Source of the DNA: DASXKD01 sp963806145
GTDB taxonomy: Bacteria; Actinomycetota; Actinomycetes; Streptosporangiales; Streptosporangiaceae
DNA: 64,000 nt
Reading direction: 5' to 3'
Assembly (NCBI GenBank): GCA_963806145.1
Contig: CAWDXD010000038.1
Span: forward strand, 372,001 to 436,000
The translations under genes and the position numbers were made by a program. The notes below the pieces were generated by a model. It saw nothing but the letters and a program-made list of their open reading frames with translations. It made no database searches and was not told where the DNA came from. This document shows positions 33,473 through 41,568 of the stretch, in pieces (the stretch's first letter is position 1; each line of letters opens with the position of its first letter).

Positions 33473-34555
33473 GTGACCGACGTTGTCGTGTTCCATCACG
33501 CGCAGGGCCTCACCGACGGGGTCCGCCAGTTCGCAGACCAGCTTCGCACCGCGGGTCACCGGGTGACCGTCCCGGACCTCTACGAGGGCAAGACCTTCGC
33601 CACCATCGAGGACGGCGTTGCCCATGCCGGGCAGATCGGCTTCGACACGATCATGGAGCGCGGCAAGGCCGCTGCCGAGGCGCTGCCGAACGAACTCGTC
33701 TACGCCGGGTTCTCGCTCGGGGTGCTGCCCGCGCAGATGCTCGCCCAGACCCGGCCCGGCGCCAAGGGTGCCCTGCTGTACCACTCCTGCCTCCCGCTCG
33801 CGGAGTTCGGCGGTACCTGGCCGGACGACGTGCCGGTTCAGGTTCACGCGATGGACGCGGACCCGTGGTTCGTGGGGGAAGGCGACATCGACGCCGCGCA
33901 GGAGCTGCTCAAGGCGCACTGGGACGCGGCGCTGTTCCTGTATCCCGGCGACAAGCACCTGTTCGCCGACGCCAGCCTGCCCGACTATGACGCGGCCGCC
34001 GCGGCACTGCTCATGCAGCGCTCTCTCGGCCTGCTCGGCCGCGCGGGCCGGGTCCCGACCGATCCCCGCGGCGGCGAGCGTGAGCTGCTCGGCCAGTACC
34101 TCAACTTCCAGCGCGAGACTGTGCTGGCCAAGACCGCGGGGCTGGACCGGGATCAGATGGCGCAGGCACACGGGCCCTCGTCGCTCACGCTCGCGGGCCT
34201 GCTCCTGCACCTGGCGCTGGTGGAGGAGAGCTGGATGGAAGAGCGGTTCCTCGGCCTGCCGGTCCGCGAGCCGTGGGCCGGTATCGACTTCGGCGCCGAC
34301 CCGGAGTGGGAGTTCCGGACCGCTGCCGAGATGGAGCCCGAGCAGCTTCGCCAGCGCTACCGGGAGGCCTGCGAGCGGAGCCGCCAAGCCGCGGCCCAGG
34401 CGGACGGCCTGGACCAGGAGTCGGTGAGGACGTTCCCGGACGGCAGGCACTTCTCGCTGCGCTGGGTGCTGCTGCACCTGTTGGAGGAAACCGCCCGGCA
34501 CGCCGGGCACGCCGACCTGCTCCGTGAGGCCATCGACCGCGTCGTCGGCGAGTAG
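33473..34555 (+). CDS. fusion of dienelactone-hydrolase-like and DinB/DUF664 domains
   Basis: A 360-residue two-domain protein. Residues 1-190 are an alpha/beta hydrolase of the dienelactone hydrolase type (VVVFHHAQGLTDGVRQFADQL, VTVPDLYEGKTF, VYAGFSLGVLPAQMLA nucleophile region, FLYPGDKHLFAD with the His). The usual Cys/Ser nucleophile position in GFSLG is Ser. Residues ~195-355 are a DUF664/DinB four-helix domain (LTLAGLLLHLALVEESWMEERF and the C-terminal SLRWVLLHLLEETARHAGHADLLREAID with putative metal His). GTG 33473 has AGGGAG upstream. The role of the fusion is unknown. Confidence 0.85.
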   Translation: MTDVVVFHHAQGLTDGVRQFADQLRTAGHRVTVPDLYEGKTFATIEDGVAHAGQIGFDTIMERGKAAAEALPNELVYAGFSLGVLPAQMLAQTRPGAKGALLYHSCLPLAEFGGTWPDDVPVQVHAMDADPWFVGEGDIDAAQELLKAHWDAALFLYPGDKHLFADASLPDYDAAAAALLMQRSLGLLGRAGRVPTDPRGGERELLGQYLNFQRETVLAKTAGLDRDQMAQAHGPSSLTLAGLLLHLALVEESWMEERFLGLPVREPWAGIDFGADPEWEFRTAAEMEPEQLRQRYREACERSRQAAAQADGLDQESVRTFPDGRHFSLRWVLLHLLEETARHAGHADLLREAIDRVVGE

Positions 34556-34610
34556 CGGACCCGCTGGCCCTGCCGGACCTGGTGACGGCCCTGGTCAGCG
34601 GCTGGCGGGC

Positions 34611-35882
34611 CTATGGCGGGGCTGGCGGGGGGAACGTGACCTCGATGGCCAGGCCGCCGCCGGGCCGGGGCTGCGCGGCGATGACGGCGGCGTGGGCGGT
34701 GACGATGGCGCGGACGATGGACAGGCCAAGGCCGTGACCGTCGCCGCGGGCGGGGCGCGGGCCGAGCCGCTGGAAGGGCTGGAACAGGCGGTCGACTTCG
34801 GCGGCCGGGATGACCTGCCCGGAGCTGGTCACCGACAGGACGGCGCCGGCGTGGCTGGTCGTGGTGGTGATCTGGATGTCCCCGCCGGGGATGTTGTGCC
34901 GGATGGCGTTGTCGATCAGGTTGGCGGCCAGCTGCCGGATCAGGAGGGGGTCACCGTCGAGGATGGCGGGCTGGATGGTGGCCTGGACATGCAGGCCCAG
35001 GCCGCTGAGCGCGGGGCGGGCGGCAGCCAGGGCTTCGGTGGTGATGGCGGCCAGGTCGGCGGACTCGTGCTCGCCGGTGCCGGCTTCGCTGCTGGCCAGG
35101 GTGAGCAGCGCCTCGATGAGGCGTTCTTGCTCGGCGTTGGAGGCGAGCAGTTCCCGGCTGACGGCCTGCCAGGTGCTGGTGGTGGCGGCCGGGTCGGCGC
35201 GGGTGACCTGGAGCAGGGTGCGTTCCCGGGTCAGCGGAGTGCGCAGCTCGTGTGAGGCGTTGGCGGCGAACCGCCGCTGGGCGTCGAACGAGGCTTCCAG
35301 CCGCGCGAACAGGCCGTCGAGCGTGTCGGCGAGTTCCTTGAGCTCGTCGTCGGGTCCGTGCAGGGCCAGCCGCTCGTGCAGGCTGCTGGCGGAGATCCGC
35401 CGGGCGGCGGCGGTGATCGCGCTCAGCGGGCGCAGCACCCGGCCGGCGATGATCCAGCCGATCGCCGCGGCGGCCACCGCGATGACCGCCAGGGCGATGG
35501 CGGAGACGATCAGCAGCTGCCGCTTGGCGTAGGTGATCAGCTGGTCGGCCTCCCGGGCCACTCTGGCCTGCTGAGCGGCGGGGACGGCAGCCGCCCCCTG
35601 AAACTGCTGGGCGACGACGCCGGGGACTGTGATCACGTCGTAGCGACCTGCCCGCTGGACGGCGGCGACGGGGACTTTGAGTCCAACTGTTGTGTGGGAA
35701 CCGGGGAGGATTTCCGGCCGCCCGGAGGAGGACGCTGGGGGCGTCGTATGCCCGAACAGCAGGTAGGTAAGGACGAGCACGGCCGCGCCGCAGGCCAGGA
35801 ACGCCCCGCCGTACAGGACGGTAAGGCGCAGCCGGGCGGTGCGGCGGGGCAGCCGCAGCCGGCGCGCGCGGGGGGTGCGCAT
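34611..35882 (-). CDS. sensor histidine kinase
   Basis: A 423-residue membrane kinase. TM1 (LTVLYGGAFLACGAAVLVLTYLLFG) and TM2 (LLIVSAIALAVIAVAAAAIG) enclose a ~90-residue external sensor, followed by HAMP. The H-box is ASHELRTPLTRE, the N-box LIDNAIRHN and the G-box GDGHGLGLSIVR. It phosphorylates the response regulator encoded just upstream. Its ATG shares one base with that gene's TAA stop (TAATG). The external signal is unknown. Confidence 0.92.
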   Translation of the reverse strand: MRTPRARRLRLPRRTARLRLTVLYGGAFLACGAAVLVLTYLLFGHTTPPASSSGRPEILPGSHTTVGLKVPVAAVQRAGRYDVITVPGVVAQQFQGAAAVPAAQQARVAREADQLITYAKRQLLIVSAIALAVIAVAAAAIGWIIAGRVLRPLSAITAAARRISASSLHERLALHGPDDELKELADTLDGLFARLEASFDAQRRFAANASHELRTPLTRERTLLQVTRADPAATTSTWQAVSRELLASNAEQERLIEALLTLASSEAGTGEHESADLAAITTEALAAARPALSGLGLHVQATIQPAILDGDPLLIRQLAANLIDNAIRHNIPGGDIQITTTTSHAGAVLSVTSSGQVIPAAEVDRLFQPFQRLGPRPARGDGHGLGLSIVRAIVTAHAAVIAAQPRPGGGLAIEVTFPPPAPP

Positions 35883-36544
35883 TAGGGTCCTCCGATGCGG
35901 TAGCCGCTCTCCCGGACGGTCTGGATCACCGGCGGGTCGCCGAGCTTGGCCCGGAGCCGGCGGATAGTGGTCTTCACGGTGCTGGTGAACGGGTCGGCCG
36001 CTTCATCCCACACCCGTTCGAGCAGTTCCTCGGCCGGGACCGGCCGCCCGTCCGCGGCGAGCAGGCATTCCAGCACGGCGAGTTCCTTGGTGGTCAGCGG
36101 CAGGCGCCGCCCGGCGCGGACCGCGACACGGCGTGCCGGGTCCAGGCTCAGGTCACCGTGCTCGAGGCTGGCAGGCAGCGGGGCGGCAGCGCGGCGGCCC
36201 AGGGCCCGGATGCGGGCCACGAGTTCCGCGAAGTCAAATGGCTTGGGCAGGTAGTCATCGGCGCCCAGCCCGAGGCCCTCGACCCGTTCCCTGACCGACC
36301 TCGCCGCAGTGAGCATCAGCACCCGGGTCTCGGATCTGCCCGCGGCAAGGGCCCGGCAGACGTCGTCGCCGTGCACGCCGGGCAGGTCCCGGTCCAGCAC
36401 CAGCACGTCATAGCGGTTGACCGCCAGGCGCTCCAGGGCCGCGGCGCCGTCCAGGGCCACATCGACGGCCATCCCCTCGCGGCGCAGCCCGGCCGCCACC
36501 GTCGAGGCGAGGATCTCGTCGTCCTCGGTCACCAGAACCCGCAT
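35882..36544 (-). CDS. OmpR-family response regulator
   Basis: A 220-residue two-domain regulator. The receiver has the acidic pair EDDE at 7-10, phospho-acceptor Asp in VLVLDRDLPG, Thr in LMLTAAR and Lys in YLPKPFDF. The winged helix has LTTKELAVLECLLAADGR and the recognition helix STVKTTIRRLRAKLG. It is cotranscribed with the kinase. A pair of inverted direct-repeat sets just upstream (36612-36652) probably is its operator and also faces the divergent lipoprotein gene. Confidence 0.93.
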   Translation of the reverse strand: MRVLVTEDDEILASTVAAGLRREGMAVDVALDGAAALERLAVNRYDVLVLDRDLPGVHGDDVCRALAAGRSETRVLMLTAARSVRERVEGLGLGADDYLPKPFDFAELVARIRALGRRAAAPLPASLEHGDLSLDPARRVAVRAGRRLPLTTKELAVLECLLAADGRPVPAEELLERVWDEAADPFTSTVKTTIRRLRAKLGDPPVIQTVRESGYRIGGP

Positions 36545-36611
36545 CGCCTGCCCGCCGCTTCGTGTGCCCCGCGGCATGCCAGCCGCCTGCTTCCCAAGAT
36601 CGCAGGCCGCA

Positions 36612-36652
36612 GGTGACAGCCGGGTGACATTTTCGGTCACCGTGCTGTTACC
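36612..36652. promoter_or_regulatory. two-component operator: inverted pairs of 11-bp-spaced repeats
   Basis: GGTGACA at 36612 and 36623 (period 11) is followed by the inverse set GGTCACC at 36635 and TGTTACC at 36646 (period 11). OmpR-type regulators bind direct repeats at about 11 bp. The site lies between the divergent response regulator and lipoprotein genes and could control both. Confidence 0.6.
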
Positions 36653-36731
36653 TCCCCTTCGGTACAACAGGTCGCGGGGGAGAACAGGAGAAAGGCACGA
36701 TGTCCCACTTCGGATTTTCGCGGAGGCCGCG

Positions 36732-37070
36732 ATGAACGACAAGACCGGTGGTAGCCGGGGCCCGCGGCGTGCGGGAGCCCTGGCTGTCGTGGCAGCCGCC
36801 GCCGTGCTGGCCACAGCCTGCGGCGTGCATGTCTCGTTCTCCGGCGGCGCTGCCTCGACAGGGTCGGCGACCTTCCGGGAGAACCTTGCCTACGCGCATT
36901 GCATGCAGGCCCACGGCGTGCCGAACTTCCCCGACCCGACCAATTCATTTGAAAGCTTCCACATCAGCGGGCACCCAAACGGAAAGGTCACCGGCCCCAG
37001 GGCACGGGCTAATGACGCCTGCCAGCATCTGCTGCCTCGCGGCAGCGTGACTACGAGTAGTGGCACGTAG
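36732..37070 (+). CDS. small lipoprotein with FRENLAYAHCMQAHGVPNFPDP motif
   Basis: A 112-residue exported protein. The signal peptide ends in the lipobox ATAC at residues 27-30. The mature part carries the actinobacterial motif ENLAYAHCMQAHGVPNFPDP with two Cys in total beyond the lipid Cys. Similar small lipoproteins are often seen beside efflux operons; here the expected transporter is absent and an arsenic-gene remnant region follows. GGAGG precedes the ATG by 6 bases. It is divergent from the two-component system, sharing the repeat-rich promoter region. Confidence 0.8.
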   Translation: MNDKTGGSRGPRRAGALAVVAAAAVLATACGVHVSFSGGAASTGSATFRENLAYAHCMQAHGVPNFPDPTNSFESFHISGHPNGKVTGPRARANDACQHLLPRGSVTTSSGT

Positions 37071-37073
37071 GGG

Positions 37074-37139
37074 ATGCGCGACCGGGGACTCGTCGTTACC
37101 GTCAAGGGCCGGGGCTCCTACGTCAACCCTGGCCGATAG
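37074..37139 (+). pseudogene. 3' end of a GntR-family regulator gene (remnant copy)
   Basis: Twenty-one codons read MRDRGLVVTVKGRGSYVNPGR-stop, the winged-helix end of short GntR regulators. Nearly the same DNA recurs at the end of the GntR pseudogene at 40464-40732. Nothing upstream of this copy resembles the rest of the gene. The two copies bracket the arsenic remnant. Confidence 0.75.
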
Positions 37140-37655
37140 CCGACGCTGGGCACCATCGGGATACAGCCCGGATACCAGCACGGCCAGGGCGCCGCCGATG
37201 ATCTGGGCGGCGATGAACGCCGGTGCCGAGGAGGGGGCGATGCCGGCGAACGAGTCGGAGAACATCCGTCCGATGGTGATCGCGGGGTTGGCGAAACTGG
37301 TGGAGGAGGTGAAGAAGTACGCCGCGCCGATGTAGGCGCCGATCGCCGCCGCGGCGGACCGGCTGCGTCCGGACCGGGCCAGCGCGAAGATCACCACGAT
37401 CAGCCCAGGGTCGCCACGATCTCGGACAGGAAGTGCGCCGGGGTGGCCCGGTGCTTGGCAGAGATGCTGACCGCCGCCTGGGCGAACATCAGGTTCGCCA
37501 GCACCGCGCCGCCGATGCACCCGGCCACCTGCACGGGCAGGTAGCAGGCAGCGTCCCGCCACGACAGCCCGCCGAACACAGCGTCGGCGAACGACACCAC
37601 CGGGTTGAAATGCGCCCCGGACACCGGGCCGAACATCAGGATGATCGCGAAATGC
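37140..37655 (-). pseudogene. MIP/aquaglyceroporin (arsenite channel-like), truncated and frameshifted
   Basis: The remnant begins at FAIILMFGPVSGAHFNPVVSFAD (first NPA-type box as NPV) and continues through WRDAACYLPVQVAGCIGGAVLANLMF. It breaks at ~37403, where ATLG-stop replaces ATLG-LIVVIFALARSG; one missing base explains this. The next frame continues through SFANPAITIGRMFSD (second NPA box) to LVSGLYPDG and is cut by the GntR remnant. The N-terminal ~50 residues are missing, replaced by the arsI fragment. Such channels in ars clusters release arsenite. It is non-functional as written. Confidence 0.8.
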
Positions 37656-37886
37656 CTGCTCGGCGCCGACGGTACCGGTGTCGGGGACCTCAACGCCCAG
37701 GTGGTTCAGGCTGCCGCCCTGGCCGGGGTTTTCCAGCAGGACCAGCTTCAGCGGCGGGTCGGCGACGGCGAAGTTGGCATACCCGGGGCGGCGCTTGGCC
37801 GGCTCGGTGCCGAACAGCTTGGCGTAGAAGGCGACGGCCCGGTCGATGTCGTTGACGTTCAGGGCCAGTTGCACGCGGCCGGTCAT
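37656..37886 (-). pseudogene. ArsI/CadI-type dioxygenase, N-terminal fragment
   Basis: The first ~77 residues (VQLALNVNDIDRAVAFYAKL, then EPAKRRPGYANFAVADPPLK and GGSLNHLGVEV) match the VOC-type ArsI C-As lyase/CadI family of actinobacterial arsenic loci. After VGAEQA the sequence switches to aquaporin in a different frame, so the Cys-containing second half is lost by deletion. It is divergent from arsR, sharing two palindromic operators. Confidence 0.8.
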
Positions 37887-37909
37887 GGGAACCTCCGTGG
37901 CTCAGACTT

Positions 37910-37974
37910 AGATAAGCGTCTATATCTCGTGCCGCCGAGCTTGCCACAGACATCGATAGCTGTCAATATAGATG
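37910..37974. promoter_or_regulatory. two ArsR-type operators in the divergent ars promoter
   Basis: Palindrome 1 is AGATA-N8-TATCT (37910-37927). Palindrome 2 is CATCGATA-N8-TATAGATG (37951-37974), ending 1 base before the first arsR ATG. Both share the core ATA-N8-TAT. ArsR/SmtB repressors bind such AT-rich imperfect palindromes over promoters. This stretch is clearly more AT-rich than its surroundings. Confidence 0.65.
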
Positions 37975-37975
37975 C

Positions 37976-38336
37976 ATGCCGAAGTCTCTGCCCTTGCTGG
38001 ATCCGGCCGGGACGGCGGCCTGCTGCCCGCCGCTGTCCGCGGAGCCGTTGTCCCAGGCGCAGGCCGAGCAGGTCGCGCCGCTGCTGAAGGCGCTCGCCGA
38101 TCCGGTGCGGCTGCGGCTGATGTCGCTGGTCGCCTCCCACCCCGGGCGGCGAGGCATGCGTCTGCGACCTGAACGACGCGTTCGACCTGACCCAGCCGAC
38201 GATCAGCCACCACCTCAAGGTCCTGCACGAGGCGGGCCTGCTGGAGCGGGACAAGCGCGGCGTGTGGGTCTACTACCGGGCCAGCACCCAGGCGCTGGCC
38301 AGCCTCGCCGCGCTCATCGGGGATCCGCGCCTCTAG
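37976..38336 (+). pseudogene. arsR: ArsR-family arsenic-responsive repressor with +1 frameshift
   Basis: The first 57 residues (LPLLDPAGTAACCPPLS, EQVAPLLKALADPVRLRLMSLVASHP) are followed in frame by unrelated sequence. Dropping one G from the GGG near 38148 restores GGEACVCDLNDAFDLTQPTISHHLKVLHEAGLLERDKRGVWVYYR and a TAG stop at 38334. The restored protein has the As(III)-binding CVCDL motif and an intact winged helix. 361 nt equals 120 codons plus one base. It is inactivated, or the base is a sequencing error. Confidence 0.8.
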
Positions 38337-38356
38337 CGGGCTTCCCTCCGCAGCCT

Positions 38357-38381
38357 TAATCGGTTATCGTCGATTAGACGA
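38357..38381 (+). promoter_or_regulatory. operator palindrome before the second ArsR gene
   Basis: TAATC (38357-38361) and GATTA (38372-38376) form an inverted pair with 10-base spacing. A second nested palindrome TCGTC-GATTA-GACGA spans 38367-38381, abutting the ATG at 38381. It is a likely autoregulatory ArsR site. Confidence 0.5.
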
Positions 38382-38713
38382 TGAATAAAGCTGCCCAGCC
38401 CCTTGACCGGGCCACCGCGGCCGAGTACGCCACCTGGTTCAAGGCCCTCGCCGACCCGACCCGGATCCAGATCGTCTCCCTGCTCGCCCGCCGCGGCACG
38501 CCGATGAACGTGGGCGAGATCGTCGCCGCCGTCGACGTGGTCCAGTCCACCGTGTCCGCGCACCTGAAGGTGCTGGCTGAGGTGCGGTTCCTGCTGCCCG
38601 AGCACCGCGGAACCGCCACCTACTACCGGATCAACGACGCCTGCGTGGACTGCTTCCCCACCGCCGCGGACATCGTCATGGGCCGCCCCGCGCCCGTCCC
38701 CGCCCAGCCCTAA
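38381..38713 (+). CDS. ArsR-family transcriptional repressor
   Basis: A 110-residue intact winged-helix repressor: WFKALADPTRIQIVSLLARRG, VGEIVAAVDVVQSTVSAHLKVLAEVRFLL, then the wing RGTATYYRIND. The only Cys residues are in the C-terminal CVDCFP, a possible metal or arsenic site different from the CVCDL type. It is the only undamaged gene of the ars group. A palindrome abuts its ATG; arsM follows 11 bp after its stop. Confidence 0.88.
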   Translation: MNKAAQPLDRATAAEYATWFKALADPTRIQIVSLLARRGTPMNVGEIVAAVDVVQSTVSAHLKVLAEVRFLLPEHRGTATYYRINDACVDCFPTAADIVMGRPAPVPAQP

Positions 38714-38724
38714 GGAGTGCCCCA

Positions 38725-39476
38725 GTGGCCAGCAGCCCTGCCTCCCGCAACCGGGATGCTGTCATCGCCCGCTACTCCGGCCTGGCCCGCACCGCCCTGG
38801 CCGGGGCCGCCATCGACGACTGCGACCCGGGCGCCTTCGCCGGCGGGGGCTTCGGCGCCGCCGCCTACACCGGAACCGACGGCGCCCCGGAAGAGGCGCT
38901 GCGCGCCAGCCTCGGCTGCGGCAACCCCCTGGCGGTCGCCGGCCTGCATCCCGGCCAGACCGTCCTGGACCTGGGCTCCGGCGGCGGCCTGGACGTGCTG
39001 CTGTCCGCCCGCCGGGTCGCCCCCGGCGGCACCGCCTACGGCCTGGACGCCAGCCCGGACATGCTCACCCTCGCCCGCGCCAACGCCGCCGCGGCCGGCG
39101 TCACCAACGCCACGTTCCTGCACGGCCACATCGAGGACATCCCGCTGCCCGACGCGCACGTGGACGTGGTCATCTCCAACTGCGTCATCAACCTGTCCAC
39201 CGACAAGCCACGAGTCCTCGCCGAAGCCTTCCGGGTACTGCGGCCCGGCGGGCGGCTGGGCGTCAGCGACGTCATCGCCGACGAAGACATCGACCCCGCC
39301 CAGCCTCGCCGACGCCGAACGGCAGGTCAGCTGCCTCAGCGGCGCTCTGACCAGGCGCCAATATGCGGGCCTGCTGCCGGACCGCCGGGTTCACCGGGGT
39401 CACCATCACGCTCACCCACGAGGCAGGCATGGGGTTGCATTCCGCGATCATCCAGGCGGCCAAACCAGTTGGCTGA
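38725..39476 (+). pseudogene. arsM: arsenite S-adenosylmethyltransferase with two frameshifts
   Basis: The first ~190 residues are a normal ArsM: ALRASLGCGNPLAVAGLHPGQ, VLDLGSGGGLDVLLSARRV, DVVISNCVINLSTDK, LRPGGRLGVSDVIADEDIDPA. An extra base near 39300 shifts out SLADAERQVSCLSGALTRRQYAGLL. A second indel near 39385 is needed to reach FTGVTITLTHEAG and IIQAAKPVG-stop at 39474. ArsM methylates arsenite to volatile species. Here it is broken. It lies directly downstream of the intact arsR. Confidence 0.82.
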
Positions 39477-39483
39477 GCACTGC

Positions 39484-40053
39484 TCAATGGCTTCGCGGCT
39501 GCCCGTTATGGGTTGTTGCGGGTGGTAGTGGCTGGCCGGGAGTCCGTGCCGGTGCCGTGCGGCGGGCGCGGGCGACGGAGCGGGCGATGATGGGCGCCCC
39601 GATGGCGGTGGGCAGCAGCCAGAACGCCAGGGTCGGCAGGTGGTCCCACAGGGGCAGGTGGGGGCCATTGTCGACGTAGAACGCGGTGAGCATGGCGATG
39701 TAGGCCGTGCCCATCCCGACGATGTGGGGGGTGTCGCCGGGCCGGTGGCGACGGCGGTGCAGGTAGCCGATTGTGGCAGCAGTGAAAGCGACGGTGCCGA
39801 TGAGGAACAGGTAGTAATCCTGCTGCCAGCGCATGGCCGCCAGCGCGGCGGCGGTTGCGAAGACAGCGCTGACGGCGCGGTAGTACCAGCGTCCGGCGCG
39901 GATATGACGGGCGCTCCCCTTCCGGGAGAGCGCCGCTGCCGCTCCGGTGATCACGGCGGTGAGCCCGCCGAGTACGTGGACGGCCAGGAACGCCAGGAAC
40001 ACCGGGGCGGTGGATCCGACCTGGTCGCCGAGGATGCGGCCGGACGCGAGCAT
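39484..40053 (-). CDS. DUF2306-like four-TM membrane protein
   Basis: A 189-residue membrane protein with hydrophobic segments at APVFLAFLAVHVLGGLTAVITGAAAAL, YRAVSAVFATAAALAA, YYLFLIGTVAFTAATIGYL, GMGTAYIAMLTAFYV and PTLAFWLLPTAIGAPIIA. The HIRAGRWYYRAV loop and the GxTPHIVGMGTAYIAM block fit DUF2306. Function unknown. ATG 40053 has GGAGG at 9 bases. It is convergent with the broken arsM, 7 bp apart. Confidence 0.78.
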   Translation of the reverse strand: MLASGRILGDQVGSTAPVFLAFLAVHVLGGLTAVITGAAAALSRKGSARHIRAGRWYYRAVSAVFATAAALAAMRWQQDYYLFLIGTVAFTAATIGYLHRRRHRPGDTPHIVGMGTAYIAMLTAFYVDNGPHLPLWDHLPTLAFWLLPTAIGAPIIARSVARARRTAPARTPGQPLPPATTHNGQPRSH

Positions 40054-40463
40054 GTCCGCTGCCTCCACGCGCCGGTACCGGGCGGCGCCTATATGCGTAG
40101 GGTTGCTACCTATTAGTGCCACTTTACTGCTCGCGGCCGGGTCGCGCAGGTCGGCGTCGATGTACCCGCACCGCCTTCGCCGCTGGGGAAGGGCGCGCAC
40201 GAGCGTGGTCCTATGCGGCATGGAGTCTGGCCTGTGGCGCGCGCTGCGGCCGGCGCCTGGTAGGTCCTGCTGAAGGTGGGTCCGGGGTAGTTGTACACCG
40301 CGCCGGATGCGCCACCCCCGGATCAAAAGCTGGGACGGCTGCCAGCGCTGGCTCGGCTCGGGTGCATGGCAGCATCGTAAACTACCTGTCCATGCCCGTC
40401 TACTCCCGTCCATACCCGTATCAGGACGGTGCGTCATGAGCATGCACGGGTTAGCTGCCTGGC
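40054..40463. other. 410-bp gene-free stretch
   Basis: It lies between the divergent DUF2306 gene and the GntR pseudogene. It contains an AT-richer patch near 40090-40130, a likely promoter for the DUF2306 gene, and a run of CCCGT repeats (40397-40427) at about 10-bp spacing just before the GntR start. No ORF with a credible start and codon bias is seen. Confidence 0.5.
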
Positions 40464-40732
40464 ATGGCAACGAGGCAGACCGTCGATCCCGACAGTGCCA
40501 CGCCCGTCTACGTCCAGGTTGCCGACATCCTGCGGCGCAGCGCATCGAGGCCGGGGAACTGGGCTGCCGGACCGAAGCCGGTGCCCAGCGCAGACGCAAC
40601 TCGCAGCAGGAGTTCGGCGTCGCCCGTGGCACGGCGCGACAACCCGAGCCATGCGCAACTGCTGCGCGACCAGGGACTCGTCGTTACCGGTTCAAGGGCC
40701 GGGGCGTCCTACGTCAACCCTCGGCCGACTGA
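40464..40732 (+). pseudogene. short GntR-family (YtrA-like) regulator with several frameshifts
   Basis: It begins MATRQTVDPDSATPVYVQVADILR, then the expected winged helix is scattered over three frames: RIEAGELG, QQEFGVARGTA and LLRDQGLVVT, ending near YVNPRP. At least three indels are needed to rebuild a ~85-residue protein. Its last 65 bp recur at 37074-37139 with small indels. A remnant with no likely function. Confidence 0.75.
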
Positions 40733-40761
40733 CTGCCGAGCGCACACGAAGGGATCATGGG

Positions 40762-41103
40762 ATGCAGGTCATCGAGGGGGCGGGCCGGTACAGCGCGGCC
40801 ACGGGCGGCGAGCCCAACCACTGGGCCGAGCACATGGCCAGCGCGGATCTCAGCGTGGGCACGTACTCGATCCCGGCGGGCGGGCTGGACGACCAGGAGC
40901 CGCACCGCGAGGACGAGATCTACGTGGTGCAGGCCGGCGCCGCCACGCTGGTGACCGATTCGGGCACCGCGGAGGTCGGGCCCGGTTCGGTGATCTTCGT
41001 CCCGGCCGGTGAGAACCACAAGTTCACCGACGTCCGGGGGAACCTGGCCCTGCTGGTGGTGTTCGCCCCGCCGTACGGGTCGCGGCCCGATGTCGAGAAG
41101 TAG
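40762..41103 (+). CDS. cupin-domain protein
   Basis: A 113-residue single cupin. Motif 1 is PHREDEIYVVQAGAATLV, with metal-type His and Glu, and motif 2 is GPGSVIFVPAGENHKFTDV with the second His. Small cupins of this kind bind metal or small ligands; no reaction can be assigned. The ATG has AAGGGA 8 bases upstream. It lies just after the GntR remnant and 63 bp before the DGPF gene on the same strand. Confidence 0.85.
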   Translation: MQVIEGAGRYSAATGGEPNHWAEHMASADLSVGTYSIPAGGLDDQEPHREDEIYVVQAGAATLVTDSGTAEVGPGSVIFVPAGENHKFTDVRGNLALLVVFAPPYGSRPDVEK

Positions 41104-41166
41104 CCGCCAGCTCCGACATCTTTCTTGAACGGCGGCACGGGCCGCCGGATCGGAGAGGATGAGGCG

Positions 41167-41568
41167 ATGCGGTACATGCTGTTGCAGAGCTACGGGGCCG
41201 CCGGGTCGGACTGCCCGCCGATGACCCAGTGGTCGCCGGCGGACATCAAGGCGCACATCGAGTTCCAGCAGGCGCTGAACGCCGAACTGCTCGACCGCGG
41301 CGAACTGGTGGACGCGCAGGGGCTGGCCGGGCCCGAGCAGGCGAAGTTCGTGATCTCGGACGGGTCCAGCGCCCCGGTGATCACCGACGGCCCGTTCCCC
41401 GAGTCCAAGGAACTCCTTGCCGGGTACCGGATCGTAGACGTGGAGTCGGCCGAGCGGGCCGTCGAGATCGCGGCCCGGATCTCCGCTGCCCCCGGTGCGA
41501 ACGGGGCGCCGGTCCGCCTGCCCGTCGAGGTGCGCGCGGTGATGAGCGCCCCGGATCCCGAGATGTGA
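41167..41568 (+). CDS. YCII/DGPF-domain protein (second ECF42 partner)
   Basis: A 133-residue DGPF protein: MRYMLLQSYG start, VITDGPFPESKELLAGYRIVDV motif and an LPVEVRAVM end. It is the partner of the sigma gene directly downstream, whose presumed GTG overlaps this stop (GTGA). A paralogue is at 31628-31996 in the same order relative to its sigma gene. GAGAGGATGAGG precedes the ATG. Confidence 0.9.
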   Translation: MRYMLLQSYGAAGSDCPPMTQWSPADIKAHIEFQQALNAELLDRGELVDAQGLAGPEQAKFVISDGSSAPVITDGPFPESKELLAGYRIVDVESAERAVEIAARISAAPGANGAPVRLPVEVRAVMSAPDPEM

